From positions 127,501 through 191,500 of the forward strand of contig CANJKZ010001021.1 in NCBI GenBank assembly GCA_947471745.1: DNA of 64,000 nt, in the 5' to 3' direction. The notes beneath the pieces were generated by a model. That model did no database searches. It had not been told where the DNA came from and worked only from the letters and a program-made list of their open reading frames with translations. Each line of letters begins with the position of its first letter. Within the stretch, counting starts at the first letter, position 1. This DNA is from Closterium sp. Naga37s-1. Lineage: Eukaryota; Streptophyta; Zygnematophyceae; Desmidiales; Closteriaceae. Below, one piece after another: positions 1 through 11,665 of the stretch. The translations under genes and the position numbers were made by a program.

Positions 1-261
1 ACGTCTCCCCTCGTTGACCACGAGGCTGAAGTCGGCTGCCTCATCGGCAGCTTAGCAGTGGCCCTCGTGCAGGTCGACCTAGCCCATCGACCAGCTCGCC
101 CGAGTCGGCGTCGCCCACTGCTGTAAGTCGGCTGCACCTCCCGCACACCCGACGACGAAGTCGGCTCCGCCCAAGTGAGGACGGGGCCAGTTGACAGTTC
201 CGACTATAGGACCCACCGGTAAGGAGGACCCACAGGACTCTCTAACGGCACTGTAACTCTT
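1..261. other. Unassigned left-edge sequence
   Basis: GC-rich sequence in which a GAAGTCGGCT-like word recurs at irregular spacing. No convincing coding frame, splice signal or mobile-element end is visible. It stops where the satellite monomers begin. Confidence 0.4.
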
Positions 262-528
262 ATCATTGAGCAACCTGGATGTTTTTTCACATTTGGGTGA
301 CTAATGTTCAAATACACCTATCAAAGAAATTTCGGCTTGGTTCGTGCGCAAAGATAAGTTCGACACCTATGATTAGTACTGTATTTGCCGACAAATGCAT
401 AGAATGCGCATAATTCCCCATAGGCGTAGGAAAAGGCATTATACAACCTGAAAGTTTTCGCATATTTGGGTGGCTCATGTTCAAATACACCTATCAAAGC
501 AAAATCGGCTTGGTTCGTGCGAAAAGAA
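262..528. repeat. Satellite-like tandem repeat, left part of a split array
   Basis: About one and a half monomers of a repeat with a period near 172 bp. A typical monomer contains CAAATACACCTATCA, TTCGGCTTGGTTCGTGC and GCCGACAAATGCAT. The same monomers resume at 5783. The last five bases, AAGAA (524-528), are repeated at 5783-5787, so a Copia insertion split a formerly continuous array. Confidence 0.8.
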
Positions 529-658
529 TGTCAGAATCAACAGTGCAGGAAATGACTAGAAGCGAGGCAATACAGGTTTGTATAGGCTAACCCTAATTGG
601 GGTTGTACCCCGTACTGAGTAACCCACTATAGCCTAGCAAGTAGAATGCATTTTCACA
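529..658 (-). repeat. 3' LTR of Copia element 1
   Basis: 130-bp terminal repeat, matching 5653-5782 with scattered substitutions. Minus-strand orientation, 3' copy. It carries the LTR core shared by this Copia group: a TAGTGGG block, then a GTACAACCC block, then a TTAGGGTT block. Confidence 0.85.
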
Positions 659-895
659 CACCCACATAGGCTAAGTGGGGGACAATCAGATGGTCACAAG
701 ACCAGTCAAGCAAGAGAACAAGCAAAGCAAAGCTCAGGGTGGATCTCAAGGGCACCACACAATCTGAGCACAGGCAAGCGGTCACAAGGCCAGTTCACAT
801 GCAGAGGTATAATAACAAGGCAGTCTACTGATTACAACCTAGCAAGAGTAAATATGCAGGTATAAAGATATATATCAGTGTACAACAAGTGCAAG

Positions 896-2840
896 TCAAG
901 CAACCAGCAGGTGAGGCAGAGTGAGCACAAGCCCAAGAGTAGTGCAGAAACGCTGATGATCACTAGGCAGAAGGGCCTTGGTGAACACATCAGCAGTGTT
1001 GGCCCGCGAGGCCACGTAGGAAAGGCGGAGCTGACGACGCTACTGCAGCTCACGTGCAAGGAAGTAGCGAAGAGCAATGTGCTTCGTTCTGTGCTCCAGT
1101 CTTTGCTCGCGACACAAGGCAAGCATTGCTTTGTTGTCGACGTACAGAACTGGAGGAGAACGAGGCTGCTCCCCCAAGTCGGTCAGCAGGTAGGTCAGCC
1201 AGCGTAACTCCTATGCAGCCATGGCCTCAGCGTAGATCTCGGCCTCACAGCTGGAACCAAGCACCGAAGTCGAGCGAGTGGACCTCCACGAGACAGAACC
1301 AGAGCCAAGTCTGAAGGTGTACCCCTGTGACAAACGCTGAGTCGCCTGGTCGTCGGCCCAAGAAGCATCGGAGTATCCTGTGAGTACCACTGAACCCCGT
1401 CCTCCAAGCACGAGCCCCATGCCCGACGTACTACACAAGTAACGCAATACCCTCTTCGTAGCATCCCAGTGCACCTTTCGGTGTCTAACCAGAGCCACAT
1501 AGCAAGCCAGGAGGCTGAGAGAATACATGAGGTCAGGTCGTGTGCACGTCATCAGGTACATGAGGCAACCCACAAGCTCTGGGTACGGACCACTCGGCTC
1601 TACGGACTCGTCCGAATGTGGAGTTGAGAGCGAGTGGCCTGTAGACACAGGAGAGGGCTGTGGTGAGGAGATGGTGAAGTTGAAGCGCTGAAGGACCTGC
1701 TGCACCATGTGTGACTGAGTCAACGTGATGGTGCGCCATGCTCTCTCCCGGGTGATCTGCAAGGCAAGATAGCTCCGCAGTTCACCCAGGTGAGTGCAAG
1801 TGTGTCTCTTCTGCAGCTCAGACTTCACACGGGCTAGTGCCTCAGTGTCAACAGTAGCAAAGACCAAGTCGTCAACGTACACGAGGATGTAGAACGCGGG
1901 AAGAGTAGTGTCAGTGTGCAGAAACAGTGACGGGTCAGTTGTTGAGGGAGCAAAACCAAGAGCCGCAAGTGTCGTCCTCAGTGTGTCGTGCCACTCGCGG
2001 GGTGCCTGACGCTGGCCGTACACTGGTCGTCGTAGGCTCCACTGGGTACCCGCAGGAAACGACCCAGTGAAGCCCTCTGGATGACGCAGCCAGATGCCCT
2101 CGTGAAGGCTACCTTGCAAGAAAGCTATCGAGAATTCGAAGGAGTGCAGCTCGTAGTCGCGCTGTGCTGCAACGTGTAGCAACACCTGAAGAGTAGTCAT
2201 CTTCGAGGTGGGGGACAAGGTCTGAAAGAAGTCAACCTCCTTACGCTGACTGAAGCCTCGAGCAACGTAACGTGCCTTGAAGGTAGGCGGAGAACCCGGC
2301 GGCCGCTTCACCCTGAAAATCCACATGCCACTGACGATGTTCGCCCCCGAAGGGGAAACCTTGTCGACGTAGGTGCCTGTAGACTACCAGGAAGCCATCT
2401 ATGCGTCCATGGCTGTTTGCCACTGAGAGGAGTACTCACCCGAGATCGCCTCTCTTTAAGAGCGCCGGGTGGGGATGTCAAGTGCATCCGGGTCTCCCTC
2501 AGGGGCAAGAGGCATGGTAGCGAGATGAGGTACAGTGGCCGCAAGGCACTACAGTTCCTCCTGCCTGTCCTGAAGAACATCACAGCCAAGGGCAAACTCA
2601 CCCCCGACGGACGGAGGACAGGCAGGGTCAGGGTCAGAAACGAGACTCGCAAGGTAGTCTAGGCGGTACGCCGCAGCAAAGTCAACTAGCTCAGCGACTA
2701 AGGCAGACGCAGCAGGAGACGAGAATGTAGGGTCCGTCACAACCGTTGCAAGAAAGCGAGTAACAGTCGGACTGGACACACGAGCAAGGTCAGACGGAGG
2801 GTCAGCAACAACAGGAAGAGAAGACGAAGGAGGTGACGGC
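896..2840 (-). pseudogene. Copia reverse transcriptase and RNase H, broken
   Basis: Minus-strand remains of the 3' half of Pol. The conserved TYVDAVPPL-like block is near 2330-2370, the polymerase motif YVDD near 1880, and the RNase H segments SDASWADD and CEAEIYAE lie towards 1220-1350. The reading frame is broken upstream of 2326. A TAG replaces a glutamine codon at 1211-1213, where the intact relative at 25827-31793 reads AMAAQEL. The C-terminal RNase H part continues past that stop, and the ancestral stop codon is at 896-898. Several catalytic-region substitutions (for example QRQAP where relatives have LRQAP) suggest relaxed constraint. Confidence 0.85.
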
Positions 2841-2849
2841 AGGACAACA

Positions 2850-4183
2850 CGCTATGGAACAGAGGAAGGACGGAGTGTCATATCGTGAGTGCCTGGGACA
2901 GCCGGAGCACGAGAACGACGAACACGAGGAACACGGGCACGGGCAGAAGCTCTAGTCTCAGGCTCTCGACGCTCAGGAGTGGAAGCACGAGTCTCAGGCT
3001 CTCGATGCTCAGGAGTGGAAGCACGAGTTTCAGGCTCTCGACGCTCAGTCAAGGACTCTGTCACAGTAGTGTAAGCAGCTAGAGTAGGCAGTGGGAAGTG
3101 AGGGAGTAGCCATGGCTGAGACAGGTCTGCTGGTGGGAACAGTAAAGGCGGAGTAGTACCAGCGACAGGGAACTCGGTAGGAGCTGGCGGAAGACCGAGA
3201 AGGTGGCGAAGCGCACCGGCAGGTCCAACACCTCTAGCACCAGTAGCAACTCCAGCACGTCCAGCACCAGCAGCACCTCCAGCACTAGCAGATCCAGCAC
3301 CTCTAGCAGTACCTCCAATACCTCTAGCACCAGCAGCACCTCCAGTACTAGCAGCTCCAGTACCTCCAGCACCAGCAGTACCTCCAGCACTAGCAGCTCC
3401 AGCACCTCTAGCTGTACCTCTAGGACCTCCAGCATCAGCAGCACCTCCAGCACTAGCAGCTCCAGCACCTCCAGCAGTACCTCCAGTATCTCCAGCACCA
3501 GCCGCACCTCCAGCACCAACAGCTCCAGTACCTCCAGCACCAGCAGTACCTCTAGCACTAGCAGCTCTAGCACCTCTAGCAGTACCTCCAGCACCTCCAG
3601 TAGTACCTCCAGTACCTCCAGCAGTAACTCCAGGACTATCAGCTCCAGCACTAGCAGGACTGAACCCTCCACCACCAGGACTACCACGCCTCACGATCCA
3701 CGCACGAATCCGCTGCGGCGAGAGCGTCTCCAGTAGATCAGGCTGCGGTGGCTGTCCAGCTCCAGGATCTCCAGCAGGGTCACCCACAACTCCACCGCCA
3801 CTAGGATTCGCAGCACCAGCAGGTCCAGCACCTCTAGCACCAGCAGAAACCCCAGCACCTCCAGCACCAGCAGCACCTCGAGCACCAGCAGCACCCCCAG
3901 AGTCAGCACCCCCACAACCCTCACCCTCTGTCTCAACACCCCCAGAGACCTCACCCCCAGTGTCACCACCAGAAGCAGCTCCAGAGTCCACAGCAGCAGG
4001 CTGCTGAGGCGGCGAGGACGGCCGCGGCGGAAAACCAGGGGGGGTCTCCAAGCGAGGAGAGTGGGCACCCTCAGGCTCAGCACCCCCAGGCTCAGCACCA
4101 GTAGTCTCATCTCCAGAGTCCACAACAGCAGGCTGCTGAGGCGGAGAAGACGACCTCGGTGGAAAACTAGGGGGGGTTTCCAA
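2850..4183 (-). pseudogene. Low-complexity Gly/Ala/Thr linker between integrase and RT (element 1)
   Basis: On the minus strand this stretch reads as GGA, GAG and GGT-rich peptide repeats. It corresponds to the GGAEP-rich linker of the intact element at 28930-29520. The strongest repetition is at 3230-3660, with a short imperfect unit based on CTCCAGCACCAG on the plus strand. It has expanded relative to the intact element. All long open frames here on either strand are products of the repeat. No catalytic motif is present. Confidence 0.6.
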
Positions 4184-4346
4184 GCGAGGAGAGCGGCGAG
4201 TGGTCGCCGTGTCGTCCGCGCCGGGGTCACCCCCCTCAACTGGGCCAGGCCAGAGGAGTCAGAAGAGATCTCCACATGCTCATTCAAGGGGGGTGGTTCT
4301 ACCCGAGACACACCTAAGGGAGCAGGACCCTGTGGGGGGAGTGGGT

Positions 4347-5542
4347 CTACCGGGGGGGGGGGACTGGTACCAGGAAGAGAGGCGCTAGAGGGACCGGGTG
4401 GGACGCGTGCGGGTGTAGCCTGTACATACAGGCAGACTCGTAAAAGGTGACGTCCTGGGAGGAGAAGACTCCACGCGAACGCGGGTGGTAGAACTGCCAC
4501 AGCGGGGCGTCAGTGGGGAAGCCAAGGAAGACGCAACGGAGAGTGCAAGAGGAGAGTTTGCTCGCTTTGGCATCGCGAGCAAGGGAGAGCGCGCCCCAGA
4601 CCCAAAACATCGACGCATCACCAACCTTCCCCATCCACTGGAGTGTGGGCGAGGTCTCTGTTTCAGAGACACGGGCCAGAGGTTGAGCTGATGCGCAGCG
4701 TATCAGACCGCAAACGGCCACAGAAAATGGGGAGCAACCGCTTGGATCATGGAGGTACGAGCAACCTCCATGATCAAGCCAATGCGACGCTCAGCAATCC
4801 CATTTTGCTGAGGAGAGGCCGGAAGCGTGAACGTCTGGCGGACTCGACAGAACTCCTCAAGGAGGCTAGAAGAGAACTCACCGCCCCTGTCAGAGTGCAG
4901 ACGCAGGACTGGCAAGTCCCGCCGAAACCTCTCGCGCAGCTGCTGACGAGTAGCACGGATCCAGGGGATCAAAATACCGCTGATGTCCGCCTTGCGCCGC
5001 AAGGGGAAGAGAGTGGTGTAGTGTGTGTGGTCGTCAACCACCAGCAGGAAGTAGCGCTCCTAGTCCGTTCCACTGACGGGGGCCGGGCCCCACACGTCCA
5101 TGTGGAGAGTCTGCAGAGGAGCAGTGGTCGGCGGAAACTCGGAGGAGTGAGGAGCGGCGCGCTGCCGCCCCTCGATGCAGGGAAGGCACGGCGGTGCAGG
5201 CGAGCGCGGGAGGGAGGGCATGGACCTGGGAAGGCCAAAGACAAGGAGATGAGAGTGCATGCTGCGGAGACGCGGCAGCGAGGGGTGACTGAGGCGTTGG
5301 TGCCAGAGGAGAGTCTGGTGAGAGATTACCCGACACGAGGAAGACGCTGCAGGGCAGGGCGGCACGGGGACAGGGCAGCGCGATGCACGGGCTGCAGGGC
5401 AACTAGGCACAGGCTGCAGGGCAGGGCGGCGTGCGCTAGGCAGGGCAGCAGGGCGTGACTCGCAGGCTGCAGCAGGGCACGACGTGCGGGCTGCAGGGCG
5501 CGAGGCGCGGGCTGCAGCAGGGGAGCGCGCTAGGGCAGGCAT
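4347..5542 (-). pseudogene. Copia pre-integrase and integrase core, broken
   Basis: Minus-strand remains of integrase. The zinc-binding pre-integrase block (LLWHQRLSHPS) lies at about 5330-5365, and the first catalytic-Asp segment (HMDVWGP) near 5090. The second catalytic segment (HSDRGGEF) is near 4880 and the Glu segment (NGIAERRI) near 4790. An in-frame TAG after SGTD at about 5060 and a further break near 4710 interrupt it. Upstream of the pre-integrase block the frame enters GC-rich leader repeats instead of protease or Gag. The copy therefore suffered an internal deletion. Confidence 0.8.
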
Positions 5543-5640
5543 TGCGAGTAGCTGGAGGGCAGCGCGACTCTGTGCGAGCGGCGCTTCGGGCAGGAACTAG
5601 CGGAACTATCGGTGGGCCCTAGAAACCTAACATATTTCTT

Positions 5641-5652
5641 GCTCTGATACCA
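5641..5652 (-). other. Primer-binding site of Copia element 1
   Basis: The minus strand reads TGGTATCAGAGC directly after the LTR end. This is the usual Copia primer site complementary to initiator tRNA-Met. Confidence 0.85.
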
Positions 5653-5782
5653 TGTAAAGATCAATTGTTTAGGAAATGACTAGAAACAGGGCAGTACAGG
5701 TTTGTATAGGCTAACCCTCATTAGGGTTGTACCCCATACTGAGTAACCCACTATAGCCTAGCAAGTAGAATGCATTTTGACA
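5653..5782 (-). repeat. 5' LTR of Copia element 1
   Basis: 130-bp terminal repeat paired with 529-658. It abuts the primer-binding site on its inner side and the AAGAA duplication on its outer side. Confidence 0.85.
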
Positions 5783-6800
5783 AAGAAAAGTTCGGCACCT
5801 ATGATTACTGCTGTTTTTGCCGACAAATGCATAAAATGCGCATAAATCCTCGTAGGCGTAGGAAAAAGCATAAAACAACATAAAGGTTTTCGCATATTCG
5901 GGTGTCTCATATACAAATACACCTATCAGAGCAATTTCGGCTTGGTTCGTGCTCAAAGAAAAGCTCGGCACCTATGATTACTTCCGTTTTTGCGGACAAA
6001 TGCATAGAATGCGCATAAATCTCCATAAGCGTAGAAAAAAGAATTGAACAACCTGCCTGTTTTTTCATATTTGGGTGCTAATGTTCAAATACACAAATCA
6101 AAACAATTTCGGCTTGGTTCGTGCGCAAAGGAAAAATTCGGCACCTATGATACTACTATTTTTGCCGACAAACACATAGAATGCACCTAAATTCCCATAG
6201 GTGTAGGATTTTTTTTTTTTCGAAAAACCTAGAACTTTTCGCATATTCTGATGGTTCATATTCAAATACACTTATCAGAGCAATTTTGGCTTGGTTTGTG
6301 CGCAAAGAAAAGTTTGGCACCTATAATTGCTGGATTTTTTTGGCGACAAATGCAAAGAATGCGCATAGATCCCCATAAGCGTAGGAAAAAACATTGAACA
6401 CTTGAGCAATTTTGGCTTGGTTCGTGCTCAAAGAAAAGTTCGGCACACATGATTACGGTTGTTTTTTCCAACAAATGCATTGAATGCGCATAAATCCCCG
6501 TAGGCGTAGGAAAAACCATTGAACAACCTGAATGTTTTTGCATATTCAGGTGGCTCATGTTCAAATACACCTATTAACACAATTTCAGCTTGGTTCGTGC
6601 TCAAAGAAAACTTCGGCACATATGATTACGACTGTTTTTGCCGGCAAATGCTCCCCATAGGTGTAGGAAAATATATTTAACAATCTGTTTGTTTTCAAAT
6701 ATTCTGATGGCTCATGTTCAAATACATCTATAAGAGCAATTTCGGCTTGGTTTGTGCGCAAAGAAACAGTTGCTACATGTTCATGATTTGTACATCTAAA
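5783..6800. repeat. Satellite-like tandem repeat, right part of the array
   Basis: About six head-to-tail monomers. The conserved TTCGGCTTGG-like word (with substitutions) falls at about 5936, 6108, 6285, 6411, 6583 and 6741, which gives a period near 172 bp with one shortened monomer (126 bp). The array is AT-rich and encodes nothing credible. It decays after about 6800. The next 85 bases, up to the LTR at 6886, are unassigned. Confidence 0.85.
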
Positions 6801-6885
6801 CCCCATATATGTTCAAGCTCCTAGTGACTCGTTTTGAGTGTATGTGCTGGCAGGGGATCTTTCCCGGTCAAGTAGCGTGAGATTT

Positions 6886-7297
6886 TGTTACAATCCCAAA
6901 TGGGACTTAAGCGAAGGATCGTTCAGGGTTGATCGCAGAGTAGTGTTGCAGCGGAAGTAGTGAACTCATATCAGAGTGAATGTAAATGACTGAGATTGAT
7001 GATAGCATGCATACATCGAGTTTATATAAGAATACAAGGGAATACGAAAAGACCTAGACTAGCCATGTACTCTAAGGGGTACATTCCCTTCTTGCAGCGA
7101 ATTCAAAACCGTGCAGCGCGGTAACCCGTTTCAAACCTGTTCCCGCTCTATTCATTTCAAATGTTTCTGCCTGCATCGGTCTTGGTCAGACGGTTGCTGC
7201 GTCGCTTCGACTCTTCTGACTCCTCGACTTCGTACTCAGTAGAGTCAGCTCCTGCAGCATACAGGAATGCCTTCTCATACAACTTCATATCGTAACA
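6886..7297 (-). repeat. 3' LTR of Copia element 2A
   Basis: 412-bp sequence with TGTTAC...GTAACA inverted ends. Its inner edge is followed on the minus-strand side by a purine run (GGGGAG, 7298-7303) that would be the polypurine tract. It resembles the LTR at 23804-24240, including a shared ATGTAC...GTACAT inverted pair (7065-7084). Confidence 0.8.
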
Positions 7298-7304
7298 CTC
7301 CCCT

Positions 7305-9584
7305 TCATTCTTGGGCGTGGGAGGAGCTGACTCTCTTGACTACTCCGGTGAGGTCAGAGCAGTGCTTGTACTGCTGACGTGGCAATATGTGAAAGTCTGC
7401 TGCCATCTCGGTGGTTGGGCAATATGCGAGGTCAACTTTCCCTTGGTCAATTTCGTTCTTGACGAAAAAGTACCGAAGCGCGATGTGCTTCGTGCGGTTC
7501 ACGAAACCTGGCTTGTTCGCAATCCTGATGGCACTCTGGTTGTCGCAGTGAAGGCGAAAGGTGGGCGAAGTTGGGATTTTCGCCTCCTGTGGCAGCTCCT
7601 GCAGGTACTGGCCTTCGCAAACTACTGCTGTCGCGGCGATGTATTTCGCTTCAGCCGATAACAGGGCAACCAGCTCCTGCTTCTGTGAGTTCCAGGAGAT
7701 TGGCCCAGTTGGTTCTAGGCGAAAAACAAAGCTGATTCGAGACCGTCGATTCGCAGGATCAGCGGCGTGATCTGCATCCACGTTGCCGTTGAGATTGAAG
7801 GAGGTCGTTGTCAGCGTGGAGTAGGAGAGCTCGATGTCAGGTGTGGAGATGAAGTACTGCAGGGCACGCTCCAGGTCCAGCTGGTCCTCAGCTACTGGCT
7901 TGCGTGTATACTGCGCCAGTTGGCTGGCAATGTACGAAAGGTCGGGTCGGCAGGTGACAAATGCGAACAGCAGGCAACCCAGTTGCTGCTGGTACAGATG
8001 AAGTGCCGCAGGGGACAGAGGTTTGTTGTCCGGTTTGTAGTTGGCTCTGGGGTTGCGGTAAGGGGTTGAGAGTGGTGCGGGTGAAATGTTGAAGCGTTCC
8101 CCCAGCTATTCTGCGTACTTGGAGGCTGACAGATGGATTGCTTCTGGCGCGTAGGTAATGTTCAGCCCCAAAAACTGCTTGACGCTGTGGTTCATGGTGG
8201 TGTCAACGCGCTGCGCCAGGTTCTCCTCAAACTGGTTAAGGAGTTTGTTGCAGGTGCCTGTGTACAGCAGGTCGTCGACGTAGACTGTCAGGAGAATGTA
8301 ATCGCCGCTGAAGTGAAGGCAGTACATTTCCGGGTCGTACGGCAGCTGCTTGAATCCGATTTCCAGGAGAATGTTGTGCAGATGCTGCTGCCAGAGACGA
8401 GGCGCCTGCTTTATCCCGTAGAGGGACTTCTTCAACTGGCAGACCCGTGAATCTCCTTCTTCGTATGTGTGTGGCTGTTCCACGAAGATGGTGGCATTCA
8501 CCAACGTGTATAAGAACACGTTCTTTACGTCGATCTGTCGCAGTGGCAGATGCTTAGCGGCGACAATGGCGAGTAGAATCCTGACGGAGGTGTGACGGGT
8601 GACGGGAGCGAAGGTTTGATCGAAGTCGATGCCGTGGTGTTGGTTGTACCCGCGTACGACCCAGCGTGCATTGAAACATTCGATGGTTCCGTCAGAGTTG
8701 GTCTTCAAGTGAAAAACCCATTTTCCGCTGAGCACCCTCCTCCCCTTCACTGCTGCACGATCGACTAGGACCCATGTGTCTCGAGATTTTAGCGCCTTTA
8801 GCTCCGCATCCATCGCGGCACGCCAATCCTGGGCGTGAGGGCCGGTGAGGGCTTGGCGCGAATTCTTGTGTTTGACAGCGCGCGCGAGAGTAGTGACGGA
8901 CATGTGCAGGCCGAGAAGCTGTAGGCCGGACACGTTAGCAGTGTCTGTGGTGTTGGTGGTGACTTCCACCACGTCGTCGTCACTGCTCTCGTAGTCGGGT
9001 GAGACGGTACTTGGCCCAGCTTGGCGTTGTAATGGCCCTGGCGCGGAAGCGTCGTCGCTGTCATCGTCGTCGTCGTTGTGTGGGCGAGGCGGTACGCTTG
9101 GATGTTCGTCGGCGTCATCGCGGTCCAGTGCCGCTGCTGCCGCTTCGTCTTCTGGAGACGCGAAGCTGCGGCCGCTGTTGACGTAGCCGCATGCCTCGTT
9201 GCGGCGTTCGTCCTCGATCCACTGCTTCAAGGTGAGCCGCTCGTAGAAGAAAACATCACGCGCAGGAGCAACCTCCTTGCTGTCGATGTCGAGAAGGAGC
9301 CATCCTTTGTGCTCATTGCTGAGGCCCCGATGAATTCCCCAGCGCGCACGATGAGCGAACTTGCCGATTGTGGCTGAGGTCGGCCGATACTGAACCATGC
9401 ACCCCCAGACCCTCAGCATAGAGGGATCTCCCCTTGAGCCGGTCCACTTCATATGAGGGGAAAGATTGTCCCTGTTGGCGGTGGTGGAGAGAAGGTTGTG
9501 CAGACGCACCGCATGGTTCATGGCGTAGGGCCAATACTTCTTGGGTAGGCCGGACTGATTCATGAGGGCGCGCACTTTCGTCAT
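7305..9584 (-). pseudogene. Copia reverse transcriptase and RNase H (element 2A)
   Basis: Minus-strand Pol 3' half. Reading from 9584 it holds the integrase C-terminal part (MKWTG...MLRVWGC), the RT start block (WVLVDRAAVKGRRVLSGKWVF), FDQTFAPVTRH and the catalytic YVDDLLYTG near 8275. A TAG at 8106-8108 interrupts the frame just after KYAE. Downstream the RNase H continues: NVDADHAAD, SAEAKYIAA, and CDNQSA then TKHIALRYFF near 7470-7560. It ends at 7305 next to the LTR. The order and motifs are those of Ty1/Copia. Apart from the stop most catalytic residues remain. Confidence 0.85.
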
Positions 9585-9599
9585 GAGGGTGCGGTTAAC

Positions 9600-10440
9600 C
9601 CTCTCTGCGACGCCTTGCTGCTGGTGGGCATAGGGGGGAGAGATCTCATGCTTGATCCCCTTTTTGGTAAGGACGCTCTCCAGCTCGTTGCTGCGAAATT
9701 CCTTTGCCCCGTCGCTTTGCCAGATTTTCAGCTTCCTCCCCGATTGCCGTTACGCGTGTGCGAGCCAGATGCGAAAAACTTCTGGAGCTTTGGAACGGGC
9801 GTCAACGTTGGCGATCCACACGTGTCGTGAGTAGGCGTCGATGAAGGTGAGCATGTATTTCTCGCCGTTGATGCCGTCGAAGGCGAGCACGATGAAGTCG
9901 CTGTACACTTTCTCCAGCTTCTTGTAGTGATTGGTGCTTGGTTCCAGAGAGGGGTAGGCGCTGTGGGAGAGCGCGGCTGTGGGGCAGACAGTGCAGGTGA
10001 TCGGATGTGGGGTGTTGTGGGGTTCCGTGCCGTTGGGACGCAGCAGTGCTCCCGGAGGAAAGACTTTGGCGCGGAGACAGTTGGCGAGAGTCTGGCGCAA
10101 GGGGTGACCCAGCCGCTGGTGCTAGAGATCGTCTTCGGCACGGATGCCGGAGGTGCGCTTATAGCGAGCGTAATGCTCTGCTGCTTCTGCTTCCATTACT
10201 TGCGGGATCTGGAGTGGGGGTTCTTCCTCTTCTCCTGGTTCTGCTTCATTGTCCGGCTCCTCTGCTTCTGCTTCTGTTGTTATCTCCCCTTTTGCAAGTG
10301 CCGTTGTAAGATAGAGCGCCAAGAATTCACGGTCGGGGATGATGTTGAGCGGAGTCGTTGTGCCTTCGATGAAACGGGCGAATGGATCTGGTTGTGAGGT
10401 TGGACCAAGAGAGTCGCGCGGAGGAGTTGGTGGCACATTC
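9600..10440 (-). pseudogene. Copia integrase core remnant (element 2A)
   Basis: Minus-strand frames between 9728 and 10436 contain a recognisable integrase segment, KVYSDFIVLAFDGINGEKYM then TFIDAYSRHVW (9800-9910), with the Asp-Tyr-Ser-Arg block typical of Copia integrase. The region is split into at least two frames (9750-10100 and 10122-10436). A further piece with the N-G-x-A-E-R-type environment is corrupted around 9600. Confidence 0.65.
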
Positions 10441-11053
10441 CCCTCCTCAATCTCTGACCAGGGGTTGTACCATCAATGAGGCGAACGAGGGGGTTCGCGA
10501 ATGCGCGGGTGACGGCTAAGCGGAATGGCGACTCGCGGAGATTGTTCTCCTCGCCCAGCGCGCATCTCCCATTCGGCTTCTTCCAACTCTTCTTGATTGA
10601 GTTCGCCTTCTTCGGGTTCGAGATTTCCCCATCCTCCCGTGGTGACCATGCCGCTGGCGTTGGATCCCCATGCTCCAGTGGCGGATCACCAGGTTGTGCC
10701 TTCTTCCGGTTCGTAATCTTCATCTCCCCGCGCTGATGCTTTGTCCCGACCGTCCGCTATGCGCTCCTCATAGAGCTTCTGCTTCTTCTCCGCCTTGGCC
10801 TTGTCTCGTTCTTCCTTGATGCTTAGTTCCTCCTTTGCGTCAGGATCTTTCCAGGCCGGGTCAATCTCCGTGCGATAGACATCGCGAGGGTAGGGGCGCG
10901 GGCGTCCTTCCCCGTCGAAGGTGCCGGTGTTGGCTCGAAGGATGAACCGAAGTGTCTCCGAATGTGGTGTTGGTCGTTCCACCCGCCTTTGCCCGAACCT
11001 ATCGTTTGGTTCGCCGAAGATGCGATTAGTTGACACAGCGAGCTCCTCGTGGG
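10441..11053 (-). pseudogene. Charged spacer between pre-integrase and integrase (element 2A)
   Basis: Minus-strand open frames (for example 10686-11243) encode a charged, Glu/Lys-rich segment with words such as EERDKAKAEKKQKLYEER. A related segment occurs in element 2B (EEELARREAEELRRK, about 21320-21380). Its position in two relatives suggests a genuine but non-catalytic part of this family's polyprotein. Function unknown. Confidence 0.45.
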
Positions 11054-11665
11054 TCATGCCTGTGGGTTCTGCCTCAGCACTCTCTGCCTCCTGAATTGCC
11101 GCATACTCTTTCTCCACTTGCTTTGTGCGGCTTGCCGTGGGTGTGTGGCAGGTGGTGCACTGTTGATGTCGGGCTCGTGCAAGCTGATCTCGCGAGGATG
11201 AGGGCTGCGGCGAATCCACGGCCGTCCGTCTGGGTGCTGCCATGACTCCTGGCTCATGAAGGGGAAGTCAGGGGGAATGAGGTCAACGAGCTCGTCTGAT
11301 GAAGCTTGACAGCTCGGGATGTCGAATTCCAGGACGTAGATGCCGTTGATCGACCGAGCTCGTCCGAGATACTTGCGCAACTCAGGAGGGGTGTCCGGCG
11401 GGGCGTAGGTAAGGAGGAGCTCGCGAGTCTCTGGATCCGTGGCGATCATGACTCCGCAGTCTCTGAGTTGCCCTGCTGAGAGTAGGTTGAAGCGAAGGTC
11501 CGGGACATAGAGCACGTCATGGAACGAGATGTGTGTGTTGCTGTCTCGTGCTTGCAGGACCACAATGCCTTGTGTATTGGCACGCAGCTGCTCATTGTTG
11601 GCGACGGTGACGTAGGTGGCGGGAGCGCGGCTGAGGTTCCAGACGTAGCGAACAGATCCCACCAT
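11054..11665 (-). pseudogene. Copia protease/pre-integrase region (element 2A)
   Basis: Minus-strand frame with IVVLQARDSNTHISFHDVLY then VPDLRFNLLSAGQL (about 11460-11600). This is the typical block downstream of the Copia aspartic protease. The D-S-G/D-S-C catalytic part lies in corrupted sequence just upstream (11666-11700, where a W-Y-L-D-S-like codon string meets a stop). Element 2B has the same block at about 22000-22110. Confidence 0.65.

Larger units (their letters stand above)
529..5782 (-). mobile_element. Degenerate Ty1/Copia retrotransposon (element 1)
   Basis: The element is bounded by two 130-bp direct repeats (529-658 and 5653-5782) with TG...CA ends and flanked by an AAGAA duplication (524-528 and 5783-5787). 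Read on the minus strand, the 5' LTR is at the right. A primer-binding site lies directly inside it, and the order integrase then reverse transcriptase then RNase H identifies Copia. Gag and protease are missing: the GC-rich leader runs straight into the pre-integrase region. Frames are broken by stops, so the copy cannot be autonomous. The two LTRs differ at several positions, which makes the insertion older than the element at 24684-32133. Confidence 0.9.

Noticed and set aside
3079..3736. Ser/Thr-rich (plus) and Leu/Val-rich (minus) proteins
   Set aside because: Both are readings of the same tandem repeat, which is the linker of a decayed Copia polyprotein.
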